NCBI RefSeq assembly: GCF_022803015.1
Contig: NZ_JAFKON010000009.1
Coordinates: 62,001-126,000, forward strand
Length of the DNA: 64,000 bases
Direction: 5' to 3'
From: Arthrobacter humicola
GTDB taxonomy: Bacteria; Actinomycetota; Actinomycetes; Actinomycetales; Micrococcaceae
This document shows positions 49,538 through 58,616 of this stretch, in pieces (within the stretch, counting starts at the first letter, position 1; every line of letters begins with the position of its first letter). The notes beneath the pieces were generated by a model. That model saw only the letters and a list, made by a program, of their open reading frames with translations. It did no database searches and was not told where the DNA came from. The position numbers were made by a program, and so were the translations under genes.

Positions 49538-52111
49538 TCAGGCGTCCAGCTTGGTCAGCGGCGCGTAGCGCAGCAGCAGCCGCTTCTCGCCGACGTCGAA
49601 CTTGACCTTGGCGACCGTCTTGTCCCCGGCGCCCTCCACCGCCAGGACGGTGCCGTTGCCGAAGCTGGTGTGGTTGACCTTGTCCCCCACGCTGACGGCG
49701 ACGACTTCCTTCTGCGGCTGGACCCTGTTCTTGGCCACCGCGGCGGGAACATCGGCGTTGAAGCCGGCGGACGGGCTGGCCGCGGCGCCGCGGGCTGTCC
49801 CTGCACCCCAGAACGATCCGCCGTAGCGGCTGGACCCGATCCCGGCACCGCTCCCCCAGCCTCCGCTCTGACGGCTGGCGCCTTCGCGCTTCCACTCGAC
49901 GAGCTCGGCCGGGATCTCCTCGATGAACTGGCTCGCGGGGTTGTACTGGCTCTGGCCCCACATGCTGCGGACCTCGGACCTGGTCAGGTAGAGACGCTTG
50001 CGGGCACGGGTCAGCCCCACGTAGGCCAGCCGGCGTTCCTCGGCCAGTTCCTTGGGATCGGTGGCGGAGCGCTGGTGCGGGAACAGCCCGTGCTCCATGC
50101 CGGTAAGGAACACGACCGGGAATTCCAGGCCCTTCGCGGTGTGCAGCGTCATCAGGGTCACGACGCCGAGCCGCTTGGCTTCGGCGACGGCGGCCGCCAA
50201 GTTTTCGGCGTCACCGCCGGGGGCGTCCGGGATCTGGTCGGCGTCAGCCACGAGGGAGACCTGCTCCAGGAAGGCTCCGAGCGAGCCTTCGGGATTGTCC
50301 CGTTCGTATTCCCGGACGACGGCGACCAGTTCGGCGAGGTTCTCCACCCTGGACTCGTCCTGCGGGTCGGTGCTGGAACGCAGCCCGGCAAGGTAGCCGG
50401 TTTGTTCGAGCACGGCTTCGAGAGCCGCGGCGGCGCCGGAGCCGGAAGCGACCTCGGCGAGGTCGTCGAGGAGTTTCACGAAGCCCAGCACGGCGTTGAC
50501 CGAACGCGTCGCCATGCCCGGGGCTTCATCGGCGCGCCGCGCGGCGGCCATAAAGGACGTGCGCTCACGCTCTGCCAGGGCGGCGACGGCACCCTCGGCA
50601 CGGTCCCCGATCCCGCGCTTGGGTTCGTTGAGGATGCGGCGGAGGTTGACGTCGTCGTCCGGGTTGACCAGGACGCGCAGGTAGGCGAGGGCGTCCTTGA
50701 TCTCCTTGCGCTCGTAGAAGCGGGTGCCGCCGACCACCTTGTAGGGCAGGCCGACGCGGACCAGGACGTCCTCGATCGAGCGGGACTGGGCGTTGGTGCG
50801 GTAGAAAATGGCGACGTCGCCGGGGCGCAGGTTGCCCTCGTCCTGGAGCCGGTCGATTTCCTTGGCGATGAACTGGGCCTCGTCGTGTTCGTTCTCGCCG
50901 ACGTAGCCGACGATCTTTTCGCCGTCGCCCTCGGCCGTCCAGAGCCGTTTCTCCGGCCGGTTCGGATTGCGGGAGATCACCGAGTTAGCGGCGCTGAGGA
51001 TGGTCTGGGTGGAGCGGTAGTTCTGCTCGAGCTTGATGGTGCGGGCGTCCGGGTAGTCCTTCTCGAACTCCACGATGTTGCGGATGTCCGCGCCGCGGAA
51101 GGCGTAGATGGACTGGTCTGAATCGCCGACGACGGTGAGCTCGGCGGCGTCGGGACCCTCGCCGACGATCTCGCGCACCAGGGCGTACTGGGCGTGGTTG
51201 GTGTCCTGGTACTCGTCCACGAGGACGTGCCGGAAGCGGCGCCGGTAGGAATCGGCGAGCGCCGGGAAGGCCCGGAACATGTAGACGGTCTCGGCGATCA
51301 GGTCATCGAAGTCCATGGCGTTGGCCTGGCGCAGGCGCTGGGTGTAGCCCTTGAAGACCTCGGCGACGGCCTGCTCGAAGGGATCGTTGTAGTTGGCGCT
51401 CAAGGAATAGCTGTCGGCGTCGATCAGCTCGTTCTTGAGCGCGGAAATCTTGTGCTGGATGGCCTTGGGCGCGAAGCGCTTGGGGTCAAGGTCCAGGTTC
51501 TTGGCCACCAGGGTGATCAGGCGCAGCGAGTCGGCGGAGTCGTAGATCGAGAAGTTGGAGTTGAGCCCGACGTTCTTGGCCTCGCGGCGCAGGATCCGGA
51601 CGCAGGAGGAGTGGAAGGTGGAGATCCACATGGTCTTGGCCCGGCCGCCGACCAGCGCCTCGATCCGTTCCCGCATTTCGGCCGCGGCCTTGTTGGTGAA
51701 GGTGATGGCCAGGATTTCGCCGTGGTGCGCCCGCCTCGTGGCGATCAGGTAGGCGATCCGGTTGCTGAGCACGCGGGTCTTGCCCGACCCGGCGCCGGCG
51801 ACAATCAGCAGGGCGCTGCCGGCGTGCTTGACCGCTTCTTCCTGCTGGGGGTTCAGCCCCTCGAGGAGTTCGCCGGCGTTCGGAAGCTGCGGGCGGTTCC
51901 AGCCGCTGTCAGGTCCGTCGCCGTGCGGGCCGCCGCCGTGCGGGCCGCCGCCGTGCGGGGCGCCGCTGTGCGGGGCGCCGCTGTGCGGGGCGGAATCCGG
52001 TCCGGATTCCAGGCCCGCCAGGCCGGACCCGGAGCGCGATTTAGTGCCTGCCGCCGCCTTGGAGGCAGCTTGGAAGGGTCCGTCGGCGTAAGGGTCAAAC
52101 AACATATCCAT
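49538..52111 (-). CDS. pcrA: ATP-dependent DNA helicase UvrD/PcrA
   Basis: 857-residue superfamily 1A 3'-5' helicase for repair and replication. Walker A AGAGSGKTRVL at about 104-114, Walker B DEYQDTNHAQ, motif QNYRSTQ, motif VI VGLTRARKRLYL, and the C-terminal Tudor-like domain (VGDKVNHTSFGNGTV) that binds RNA polymerase. N-terminal residues 41-70 are six Pro-His-Gly-type pentapeptides absent from most homologues. ATG 52111 lacks a Shine-Dalgarno; TAGACT lies 10 nt before it, so the leader is very short. Confidence 0.96.
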   Translation of the reverse strand: MDMLFDPYADGPFQAASKAAAGTKSRSGSGLAGLESGPDSAPHSGAPHSGAPHGGGPHGGGPHGDGPDSGWNRPQLPNAGELLEGLNPQQEEAVKHAGSALLIVAGAGSGKTRVLSNRIAYLIATRRAHHGEILAITFTNKAAAEMRERIEALVGGRAKTMWISTFHSSCVRILRREAKNVGLNSNFSIYDSADSLRLITLVAKNLDLDPKRFAPKAIQHKISALKNELIDADSYSLSANYNDPFEQAVAEVFKGYTQRLRQANAMDFDDLIAETVYMFRAFPALADSYRRRFRHVLVDEYQDTNHAQYALVREIVGEGPDAAELTVVGDSDQSIYAFRGADIRNIVEFEKDYPDARTIKLEQNYRSTQTILSAANSVISRNPNRPEKRLWTAEGDGEKIVGYVGENEHDEAQFIAKEIDRLQDEGNLRPGDVAIFYRTNAQSRSIEDVLVRVGLPYKVVGGTRFYERKEIKDALAYLRVLVNPDDDVNLRRILNEPKRGIGDRAEGAVAALAERERTSFMAAARRADEAPGMATRSVNAVLGFVKLLDDLAEVASGSGAAAALEAVLEQTGYLAGLRSSTDPQDESRVENLAELVAVVREYERDNPEGSLGAFLEQVSLVADADQIPDAPGGDAENLAAAVAEAKRLGVVTLMTLHTAKGLEFPVVFLTGMEHGLFPHQRSATDPKELAEERRLAYVGLTRARKRLYLTRSEVRSMWGQSQYNPASQFIEEIPAELVEWKREGASRQSGGWGSGAGIGSSRYGGSFWGAGTARGAAASPSAGFNADVPAAVAKNRVQPQKEVVAVSVGDKVNHTSFGNGTVLAVEGAGDKTVAKVKFDVGEKRLLLRYAPLTKLDA
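51902..51991 (-). repeat. 15-bp minisatellite within pcrA
   Basis: Six head-to-tail 15-bp units encode APHSG, APHSG, APHGG, GPHGG, GPHGD, GPDSG in the disordered N-terminal region before the helicase core. The first copies are almost identical at DNA level, which favours slippage. Confidence 0.85.
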
Positions 52112-52144
52112 GGTGTATCTAAGTCTAGGCGGTGGCGCTGACAG

Positions 52145-52250
52145 CCGTGTCCGCCCGCTGGGACATGCCCTCCCCTGCCCGCGCCCAGTGGACATAATCC
52201 CCTTGTGCCCACCCCTGGCCGCGAAGAATGAGCATGCCCCGCGGACACGG
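52145..52250. repeat. inverted-repeat element, copy 1
   Basis: Left end CCGTGTCCGC...GGGACATGCCC (52145-52170) and right end GAGCATGCCCCGCGGACACGG (52230-52250, read as the reverse complement) form long inverted ends around a unique core with GTGGACATAATCC. Confidence 0.75.
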
Positions 52251-52261
52251 CCGAGCTGAAC

Positions 52262-52341
52262 GAGCATGCCCTCCCCTGCCCGCGCCCAGTGGACATAATC
52301 CCCCTATGCCCAGTCCTGACCTCGAAGAATGGGCATGCCCC
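52262..52341. repeat. inverted-repeat element, copy 2
   Basis: GAGCATGCCC to GGGCATGCCCC. The first about 45 bp (CCCTCCCCTGCCCGCGCCCA then GTGGACATAATCC) repeat copy 1 almost base for base, and the GAAGAATG before the right end is shared as well. Confidence 0.75.
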
Positions 52342-52406
52342 GCTGAGGCTGTCATGGAGAAGACCCGGGTTGTTCTAAAGACCACCGAGGTTGTTCTGAA
52401 GAATGA

Positions 52407-52425
52407 GCGTGTCCCGCGGACACGC
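52407..52425. repeat. solitary palindromic end of the element family
   Basis: GCGTGTCC-CGC-GGACACGC is a perfect 8+8 dyad preceded by GAATGA, matching the right end of copies 1 and 4. It looks like an element remnant. Confidence 0.6.
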
Positions 52426-52436
52426 CACAGCGGAAC

Positions 52437-52516
52437 GAGCCTGTCCTCCGCCACCTGTAACCGATGGACGTACTCCCTTTGTGCCCACTCCTGGCCGCGA
52501 AGAACGAGCATGTCCC
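52437..52516. repeat. inverted-repeat element, copy 3
   Basis: GAGCCTGTCC to GAGCATGTCCC with internal GATGGACGTACTCCC and CTGGCCGCGAAGAA, a diverged 80-bp copy of the same unit. Confidence 0.65.
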
Positions 52517-52590
52517 ATGAAACTTCGCCAGGGAATGAGCTTTCTTGCAGGCGGGGCCGCGGTATTCCTCGGGAGTACCCCCCGACTCGC

Positions 52591-55356
52591 TTAGCTCGTG
52601 AGCCCCATCCGCGACGCGAGCCGCTTCGCTTCCAGCCCCGTCTTAGTGGCGGTCTTGGCTCCGGCTAGCGTCCGGACGGCCACTGTGAAGGCTGCGGTAG
52701 TCGCCGTTGTCCGGTGATTGGCAGGAATGGATTCCCACAACTCCATGCAGGTGGCAAGCAGTTCACTGGTCCCGGCAGGAAGCCGCGGTTGCTTGGAGGA
52801 CGCGACCACCAGGGCGGTGAGCGCCGGCCAGACACAGTCCAGATGCCCCTCATAGGCCACCAGTGCCATTGCCCTCACCAGCCGGCCCAGCGAATGGTCG
52901 CCGGCCTCGAGGCGATTTCGTGCAGCCAGGGCCAGGTATTCGGCTGACAGTTGGCGCCTCGCGGCCATTTCCAGCACCGTTTCAAGGGTGCTACTCCTGT
53001 CGTACGGGCGGTGACTGGCGAGCATGGCAATGAACCAATCGTGAGTCAGTTGCCCGAGTTCTCCGGCCGTTGCCCCCGCCGGTCCTCCTTCCCCGAGTGC
53101 GACGAGCCCGCCGTAGACCACCCGCCGACCCAGCCAGACGGCGCCCAGGTCCGGCCAGAAGGGCACAACCGCCGAGGCTTCACAGGCGAGCCAGGTACCC
53201 AGATGTCCGCGTCCGCTGCCGCTCCACACCTCTGGCGAGAGCAACTCCGGGGGGACCGACGGAAACCGTTCCAAAGACACCGGCAACGCCAGCGGAGCCT
53301 CCACCGGAGGGGGCTTGAATCCTCCTCCTCCGACCCATTCGCGGAGAATTTGGCCGGCATGCCGCTCCTGGCCGTCCGGGCCGTCAAATGGCAAGACAGG
53401 CAATTCAGGGACCTCGGCTGCCAGCCCCGCATCCATCGGACCCAGCCGCAAGAGTGCCTGAAACAGGTCTGCTTCTCCATAGGCCCAGCCTTCACGCTCA
53501 AAAAGCTGCAGGAGTGACACCAGCCGGCCCAGTTCCACACGGAAGTTGTCATAACTCGGTGTGGCCAGGGAGTAGGGCACCGTTCCTGCCTGGACCATCA
53601 ACTCGCTTTGACGAAGGATGTGGATTGCGGCCAAAGGGCTCGCCGAGCCAAATGGGTCGTCCGTACCCGAGGGGCGGGACAGTGATGCCCGGACCAATGC
53701 GGTCAGATCCCGGTGAGCGGTCAGGTCGTGCTCCCCTGATGCCCACATCGCCAAGGCAACCTCCGGGCCCGGGCTTGCCCACCGCCGCCAACTCGTCGGC
53801 GGATCCGGCCAGCGCCGCCAGCTGGTCGGCGCCCCCGCAAGTGCACGGTACCGCTCGAAGCCATCTGCGTAACCGGTCTGAGCAGCAAATCTTTGGCGAT
53901 ACCAGTCCCGCACGTTTGGGGCACGGCGGTAAACGGTCCGCAGGAAGCGATCAATGTATTGCTCTTCGGCGACGGAATGCTCGCGCGGTCCGGTCCAGCG
54001 CGGCAGCGGATTCTTCGAATCGACCTCTTGAGCCACGTATCGGGGAATTTCCGGAGGCTGTCGGACCCCCGTTCCCCAGAGCGATGCGGCGTCCAGCGGC
54101 TCTTCAAGGTCCGTGGCCAGAGGTCCCCCCGCCATCTCCTCCGCCGTCGCCCGGACTAATAGATCCGCGGATCCCGCCGCCGCTTCCCAGCAGGCGGCAA
54201 GGACGTCGCCATCGTATGGCTGCGAAGCTTGGAGCGATTTGAGGTGCCGAACCAAAAGCTCTTGGGCCTTCTTCTCCGGCCTGCCGAACACGGCAACACT
54301 CAGGTCGCAGAGGTCGCCGCCGCCCATGGGCGACTGGACCAAGAGTCCAAGAACCGGGAAGGACAGGAATCCGGGGGCTGTGGCGACTGTGGACAGCAGG
54401 AGCGGAATGCTCGCGGCGACCTCCCCAGGACTGGGCGGACATGACTTCAGGACATCGGCCAGCACTCGCTGGGTCGGGAGTCCATCGTCGCGTGCGAGTG
54501 CCGTGCGGAGCTTGCCGAAGACCTCTTCGCTGAGGAAGGTTCCCCTGTTGAGGTAGCCGCGGATTGCGGCCCCGACGGTCCACTCTTTCGGCGTTCCTAC
54601 CTTGGCCAGGGGTCCCAGCGCGTCCGGCAGGTCAAAGCAACGCAGGAGTGTGTTCGCGGCGGTCAGATCCTGATCCCACAACTCCAGCAACGATTTCTGC
54701 ATCTTCGGAAAGACCACCGCGCGTCCGGCGGGATCGATGCGGAACCCCAGTCCAGACCAACCGGGGTACTCGAAGTCCGCCGCAATCTCATCGCTCCAGA
54801 CCTCGTGCAGCCGGCCGGCCGCGAGCTCCCGATAATAGAACGCCCAAAGCCGCGGATACGCCTCAAATTTTTCAGTGGCAACTCCAAAGTGCAGAATCAG
54901 CGGCAGGCAATAACGGATGACGGTGGTGGCGCTCTCCTTGCCGGCTCTTGCGTTCCCGCTGATCGCCGCGGCCACGAAGCGCCGACACCAGTCGTCGCCT
55001 TTTGAAACAAGAACGTCCAACAACATCAGGATGTGGACGTTGCGGTTCCATGCCATCGCCCGCCAAGGCAGGAACCTGGCAGCATCGGCAGGTGCGCTGA
55101 CGGCGACGGTGACCATCTCCCTGACAATTGACCGGGAGCGCGAGTCGACAAGGCTGATGACCCCATGGAGCCGAAAGTCCAGGTCCTGGGTCAGCAGGGT
55201 CCGGCCGCCTTTGGCGAACCACGTCCTCGTCTCCGCGAGATGAGCCGGCGGGGGCGCTTTGATGTATTCGCGAAGGGCAATCCAGTCTTCGGCTGTGGCG
55301 AGCCGGCGTATTTCCTGCACGAGCGGCGGGTCGCCGCGGCCCTCCGGCCCCGTCAC
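52591..55356 (-). CDS. large DUF6493-like helical-repeat protein, partner of the SWIM protein
   Basis: 921 residues, soluble, no signal or membrane segment, no enzymatic motif that I recognise. Leu/Ala-rich helical text throughout (for example PLVQEIRRLATAEDWIALREY and AALARNRLEAGDHSLGRLVRA-like segments) suggests HEAT-type repeats. GTG 55356 overlaps the stop of the SWIM gene (GTGA); the much longer open frame before it is a shadow of that gene. Large proteins in this position beside a SWIM gene are known as DUF6493 in actinobacteria; the assignment is from memory of context and length. Third-position GC is lower than in neighbours in places. Confidence 0.7.
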   Translation of the reverse strand: MTGPEGRGDPPLVQEIRRLATAEDWIALREYIKAPPPAHLAETRTWFAKGGRTLLTQDLDFRLHGVISLVDSRSRSIVREMVTVAVSAPADAARFLPWRAMAWNRNVHILMLLDVLVSKGDDWCRRFVAAAISGNARAGKESATTVIRYCLPLILHFGVATEKFEAYPRLWAFYYRELAAGRLHEVWSDEIAADFEYPGWSGLGFRIDPAGRAVVFPKMQKSLLELWDQDLTAANTLLRCFDLPDALGPLAKVGTPKEWTVGAAIRGYLNRGTFLSEEVFGKLRTALARDDGLPTQRVLADVLKSCPPSPGEVAASIPLLLSTVATAPGFLSFPVLGLLVQSPMGGGDLCDLSVAVFGRPEKKAQELLVRHLKSLQASQPYDGDVLAACWEAAAGSADLLVRATAEEMAGGPLATDLEEPLDAASLWGTGVRQPPEIPRYVAQEVDSKNPLPRWTGPREHSVAEEQYIDRFLRTVYRRAPNVRDWYRQRFAAQTGYADGFERYRALAGAPTSWRRWPDPPTSWRRWASPGPEVALAMWASGEHDLTAHRDLTALVRASLSRPSGTDDPFGSASPLAAIHILRQSELMVQAGTVPYSLATPSYDNFRVELGRLVSLLQLFEREGWAYGEADLFQALLRLGPMDAGLAAEVPELPVLPFDGPDGQERHAGQILREWVGGGGFKPPPVEAPLALPVSLERFPSVPPELLSPEVWSGSGRGHLGTWLACEASAVVPFWPDLGAVWLGRRVVYGGLVALGEGGPAGATAGELGQLTHDWFIAMLASHRPYDRSSTLETVLEMAARRQLSAEYLALAARNRLEAGDHSLGRLVRAMALVAYEGHLDCVWPALTALVVASSKQPRLPAGTSELLATCMELWESIPANHRTTATTAAFTVAVRTLAGAKTATKTGLEAKRLASRMGLTS

Positions 55357-56705
55357 GTGTTTTCCAGTCCGTGGCCCGGTGCCGTCTCGAGCCGCACAAG
55401 CTCCACGGCGAGCGCATGCTTGCAGGGACCCCGGGCGCCGCGAAAGTCGTACCACCAGGCACAGGTGCACTGGTAGAGTCCGGCCCTGGCCGTGACCCGG
55501 TACACATACACTCCGTCTGCGGCCAGAACATCCCAGCGGTCCTCCAACCGGGATACCCCGCCCCGGGCCACAATGCCGCGGGCTGCCTGCAACCGCGGAT
55601 GGTCCTTGACCGTCCGGTCCTGGTCCAGCGGCAGTTCCCGGTGGAAGTAGGCATTTTCCAGCAGGTCGAAACCCACCTTCCCGGACGCACCTAACCAGGC
55701 CAGCCCGTGGCTGACGCGCTCCGCCGCAAGCCGGGTCCTTGCGCTGAGCGCCTCGGTCGAAATGACCGCCTGCCATCCTAGGAAGTCCAGGACTGTCATC
55801 CCCGCTTCCGTGACGCCAGGGGCGGCGAGCGCAGCAAGGATCCCGCCTTCCCCCGAGAAACCCCGGCCGGCCGCCGGCGACAGCAGCAGTGTGAAGTCGG
55901 CACCGGGGAGCCTAAACACCCAGCCGCTGGCCCCGTTGTCGTGACGGAAGATGTCCAGGCGAGAGGCGAATCGGGCGACCCGCCTGGCGGCGGCAAGCCG
56001 TCCTGTACCGGCCAGCGTGACCGTTGACGGCTTCGCCGCCGCCACTTCGCGCAATCCCCGGACCGATGGCAGCAGGAAGACCGTGCGCCCGGGCTGGGCT
56101 GCCGGCAAGGAGGCCAGGAACTGACTGATGGCGGGGCCGGTAAGGGCAGCCAGATGCGTCATACCTGCAGCGATGGCGGGTGTTTCGGCGAAGCCGCGAA
56201 CCCACCGGTCGGGCAGATCCACCTTCCGTTCGACATGGCTCTGATCGGGAGTGGAGACCACCAGCCGGTCCCGGCCGACGTCAAAGTGGAGCAAGTCGTT
56301 CCGGTGCACGTTGGCGAGCGCAGAGCGCAGTGGGCTGTTGATGTCCACGTTGGTGGTTCCGAAGCCGATCTCACCGCCGTCCAGGCCGCTGCCCAGCAAG
56401 TCCAGCCGCGCCTGGACCCCGTTGCATGCCGAAAACGACTCACACCGCAGGCGGTCTCCGCCTGCGGTCATGACCGGGTCCACGACATCGCTGAGCCGGA
56501 ACCCTGCATCGTAGTACCTCGACGCCGCGACGTCGGCAACGGCGAGCAGCGCGCTGGACACCACGTCCGGCCTTGCCGCAAACCCGTGAAAGAAGCTGGG
56601 GTTTTCCACCAGTCCTTGAGGGGTGGCGCCCAGACCTGACTCCAGGAGGAGCCGCTTGGCGCCGTGAGCTTCATCGAGTACGGATTCGGCTAAATAGCCG
56701 CTCAT
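55353..56705 (-). CDS. SWIM zinc-finger protein
   Basis: 450 residues. A C-terminal SWIM motif CxCx(n)CxH is visible in YQCTCAWWYDFRGARGPCKHA, preceded by about 400 residues of unassigned sequence. SWIM domains bind DNA or protein partners. ATG 56705 (GGGA 6 nt upstream) is preferred to GTG 56732. It is translationally coupled to the large DUF6493-like gene, so the two products probably form a complex. No MoxR ATPase or vWA gene, often associated elsewhere, is present in this window. Confidence 0.82.
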   Translation of the reverse strand: MSGYLAESVLDEAHGAKRLLLESGLGATPQGLVENPSFFHGFAARPDVVSSALLAVADVAASRYYDAGFRLSDVVDPVMTAGGDRLRCESFSACNGVQARLDLLGSGLDGGEIGFGTTNVDINSPLRSALANVHRNDLLHFDVGRDRLVVSTPDQSHVERKVDLPDRWVRGFAETPAIAAGMTHLAALTGPAISQFLASLPAAQPGRTVFLLPSVRGLREVAAAKPSTVTLAGTGRLAAARRVARFASRLDIFRHDNGASGWVFRLPGADFTLLLSPAAGRGFSGEGGILAALAAPGVTEAGMTVLDFLGWQAVISTEALSARTRLAAERVSHGLAWLGASGKVGFDLLENAYFHRELPLDQDRTVKDHPRLQAARGIVARGGVSRLEDRWDVLAADGVYVYRVTARAGLYQCTCAWWYDFRGARGPCKHALAVELVRLETAPGHGLENT

Positions 56706-56862
56706 TCCGGTTCCCGCAGCCGGCGGGTCCACACGCGGTCAGTTCCCCGTGTGGACAGCACCTCAGGCACGTCCGGAATTGGTGTTCGCTCCCCCATGTC
56801 CGGAAGTATAGGCCGCGTTTCCGGACTAGCAACACCCCCCCGCACGGCGGAGGGGACGCGCT

Positions 56863-56955
56863 GTCCGCGGGACATGCCCACTGCTGTCCGCGGCCGGTGG
56901 ACATACGACCACCCTGTCCGATGCTCTCCTCGAGGAATGAGCATGTCCCGCGGAC
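56863..56955. repeat. inverted-repeat element, copy 4
   Basis: GTCCGCGGGACATG (56863-56876) and CATGTCCCGCGGAC (56942-56955) are perfect 14-bp inverted ends of a 93-bp unit with internal GGTGGACATACGACC and CTCGAGGAATGAG. It lies in the gap between the SWIM gene start and the stop of the monophosphatase gene. A further lone end, CAATGAGCATGTCCC, follows at 56968-56982. Confidence 0.82.
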
Positions 56956-57006
56956 CCCGCCGCGAACAATGAGCATGTCCCACGGGGGGAGCCGGCAGGC
57001 GGGAAG

Positions 57007-57864
57007 CTAGCCGACGCCCCCGGAGCTGAGCGCGGCGCGCAGCTGCTGGACCGCCGTCGTGCCTCCCGCGATGAACCAGTCGAGTCCGTTGACCCGCACG
57101 ACGTCGGTCGCGCCGCCGGCCGCCTCGACGATGGCCTTCCCGGGCAGCCAGTCCCACTCGGGGCAGCTGTGCTGGAACCAGCAACCGAGCTCTCCGTCCG
57201 CGACCCGGCCGAGGTCGCAGGAGCCGGACCCGAACATGCGCAGCGCGGCCGCCGACGTCGCTGCCGCATGCCAGGGCATGGCACACATCGGATCGGCAAG
57301 CCACGTCGGGTGGATGTAGGTTGCCGCGCCGAGGTCAGACAGCGGCGTGTCGGAGCGTCCGGCGCTTCCAGACGCTCCGGGCACGAATGTGACCAGTTTT
57401 TCGCCGTTGAGCGTTGCCGCCCGGGACGTCCCGCCCAGCCAGAGTTTGTCCTCCTCCGGCTGGAAGATGGCGCCGAGCCCTGCACCGTAGGAATCCTTCA
57501 GGGCAATGGCCGAGCACCAGTACGTGGATCCATGCAGGAAGTTGAAGGTCCCGTCGACGGGGTCAATGACCCAGGTCCGGCCGCTGCTGCCCGCCACAGA
57601 GGCGCCCTCCTCGCCCAGGACGGCGTCATCGGGCCGGCAGCGCCGAAGCTGTTCCAGGACATAGGATTCGGCGGCGTGGTCGGCGGCCGTGACCACGTCC
57701 GAGACCGATGTCTTCTGCCTGCCCTCAAGCCCGGCCTGCCGCATCAACAGCGCCAGCGTGCCTGCCTCGCGGACCAGGGCCTCGGCCAGTTGGTAGTCAT
57801 CCAGTGAGGGGTCGAGATCTGCGGTGCTGTGCCGGCCGAGCCGGTGTTTTCCTAGTTCGGTCAC
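57007..57864 (-). CDS. inositol-monophosphatase-family phosphatase
   Basis: 285 residues. Family metal-site motifs are complete: VLGEEGAS, WVIDPVDGTFNF and WDWLPGKAIVEAAGG. Mg-dependent hydrolysis of a small phosphate ester; candidates are inositol-1-phosphate, histidinol-phosphate (HisN type) or PAP, which cannot be separated here. GTG 57864 is chosen because homology starts near it; the ribosome site is weak. It is 12 kb from the iol operon with no shared operator. Confidence 0.9.
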   Translation of the reverse strand: MTELGKHRLGRHSTADLDPSLDDYQLAEALVREAGTLALLMRQAGLEGRQKTSVSDVVTAADHAAESYVLEQLRRCRPDDAVLGEEGASVAGSSGRTWVIDPVDGTFNFLHGSTYWCSAIALKDSYGAGLGAIFQPEEDKLWLGGTSRAATLNGEKLVTFVPGASGSAGRSDTPLSDLGAATYIHPTWLADPMCAMPWHAAATSAAALRMFGSGSCDLGRVADGELGCWFQHSCPEWDWLPGKAIVEAAGGATDVVRVNGLDWFIAGGTTAVQQLRAALSSGGVG

Positions 57865-57965
57865 GCATCCCAGACTATCGGCGCCCGTTGGCAGTGAACA
57901 GCCGGCGCGGACGGCCGGGCAGACGGCGGCGCGGAGGGGTGTGCAGGACGGGCGATAATGGAGCC

Positions 57966-58616
57966 ATGGCCAAGACACCCGCGCAGCGGATCAAGAAGCA
58001 CGGCGCCAACGCGGCGGTCCCCCAGCACCATCTTCCTCCGGTGATCAATCCGACCACCAGCCGGACACCGCAGAAGGCACAGAGCAACAGCAATCTGATT
58101 GTCATCGCCGGGGTCGTGGCCAGCCTGTTCCTGTTCTGGTATCTGCACCTGCTCACCCTCAACCAGCTCACCCAGTTGTCGGGCGGCCAGGCAATGCCCG
58201 ACTCGTTGGTGGGCGGCTTTGACCTGGGGTTCGTGGAGCAATTGCGCGCGGCCATGGACGCCGATGCCCGGGGCCAGCTGAACTATGTCCACAAGACGGC
58301 CGGGATGCTCTTCCCGCTGATCTTTGGCTTCACCTGGCTGCTGCTGATCGGAACCAACGTGGCACGGAAATCCCTGCGCTGGGCGCTGTGGTCGCTGCCG
58401 CTGCTTTTTGCTGCGGTCCGGCTGTGGGGCAACACGGTGATCGATGAAATGATGTCCGCCGACACTCTCGACGGCGGTCAGGTCGCCGTGGCCTCCGGGC
58501 TCACCGTGGCCGGCTGGGTCCTTCTGGCGCTGAGCGTCGTGGCCGGCGTCGCCGCCGTGTTACTCGGACGCAAGGCTGCCGCGGCTTCCCCCACCCCGGG
58601 ACATGTCCAGTCCTGA
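57966..58616 (+). CDS. four-helix integral membrane protein of unknown function
   Basis: 216 residues. Basic cytosolic N-terminus (MAKTPAQRIKKHGANAA), then four predicted helices: LIVIAGVVASLFLFWYLHLL, GMLFPLIFGFTWLLLIGTN, RWALWSLPLLFAAVRLWGN and AGWVLLALSVVAGVAAVLLG. No recognised family. Divergent from the monophosphatase gene (101 nt apart). The last codons (PGHVQS) are written by the GGACATGTCC palindrome that starts the adjoining repeat array, so the repeat has shaped the C-terminus. Confidence 0.75.
   Translation: MAKTPAQRIKKHGANAAVPQHHLPPVINPTTSRTPQKAQSNSNLIVIAGVVASLFLFWYLHLLTLNQLTQLSGGQAMPDSLVGGFDLGFVEQLRAAMDADARGQLNYVHKTAGMLFPLIFGFTWLLLIGTNVARKSLRWALWSLPLLFAAVRLWGNTVIDEMMSADTLDGGQVAVASGLTVAGWVLLALSVVAGVAAVLLGRKAAAASPTPGHVQS

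Larger units (their letters stand above)
52112..52590. other. gene-free repeat-rich stretch upstream of pcrA
   Basis: About 480 nt without a credible gene. It is built largely from three copies of an inverted-repeat element (52145-52250, 52262-52341, 52437-52516), a lone palindromic end (52407-52425) and an 18-bp direct repeat (GGTTGTTCT core near 52367 and 52389). Open frames here are products of the repeats. Confidence 0.7.

Noticed and set aside
52145..52516. Insertion sequence
   Set aside because: Units are only 80-106 bp and carry no transposase; at most non-autonomous elements.
52228..52668. Plus-strand frames in the pcrA upstream gap
   Set aside because: They are composed of the inverted-repeat elements and an 18-bp direct repeat; no homology and the frames end in unrelated sequence.
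57007..57864. Inositol monophosphatase as part of the iol regulon
   Set aside because: 12 kb away, no IolR-type operator, and the family also includes HisN-type and PAP phosphatases.
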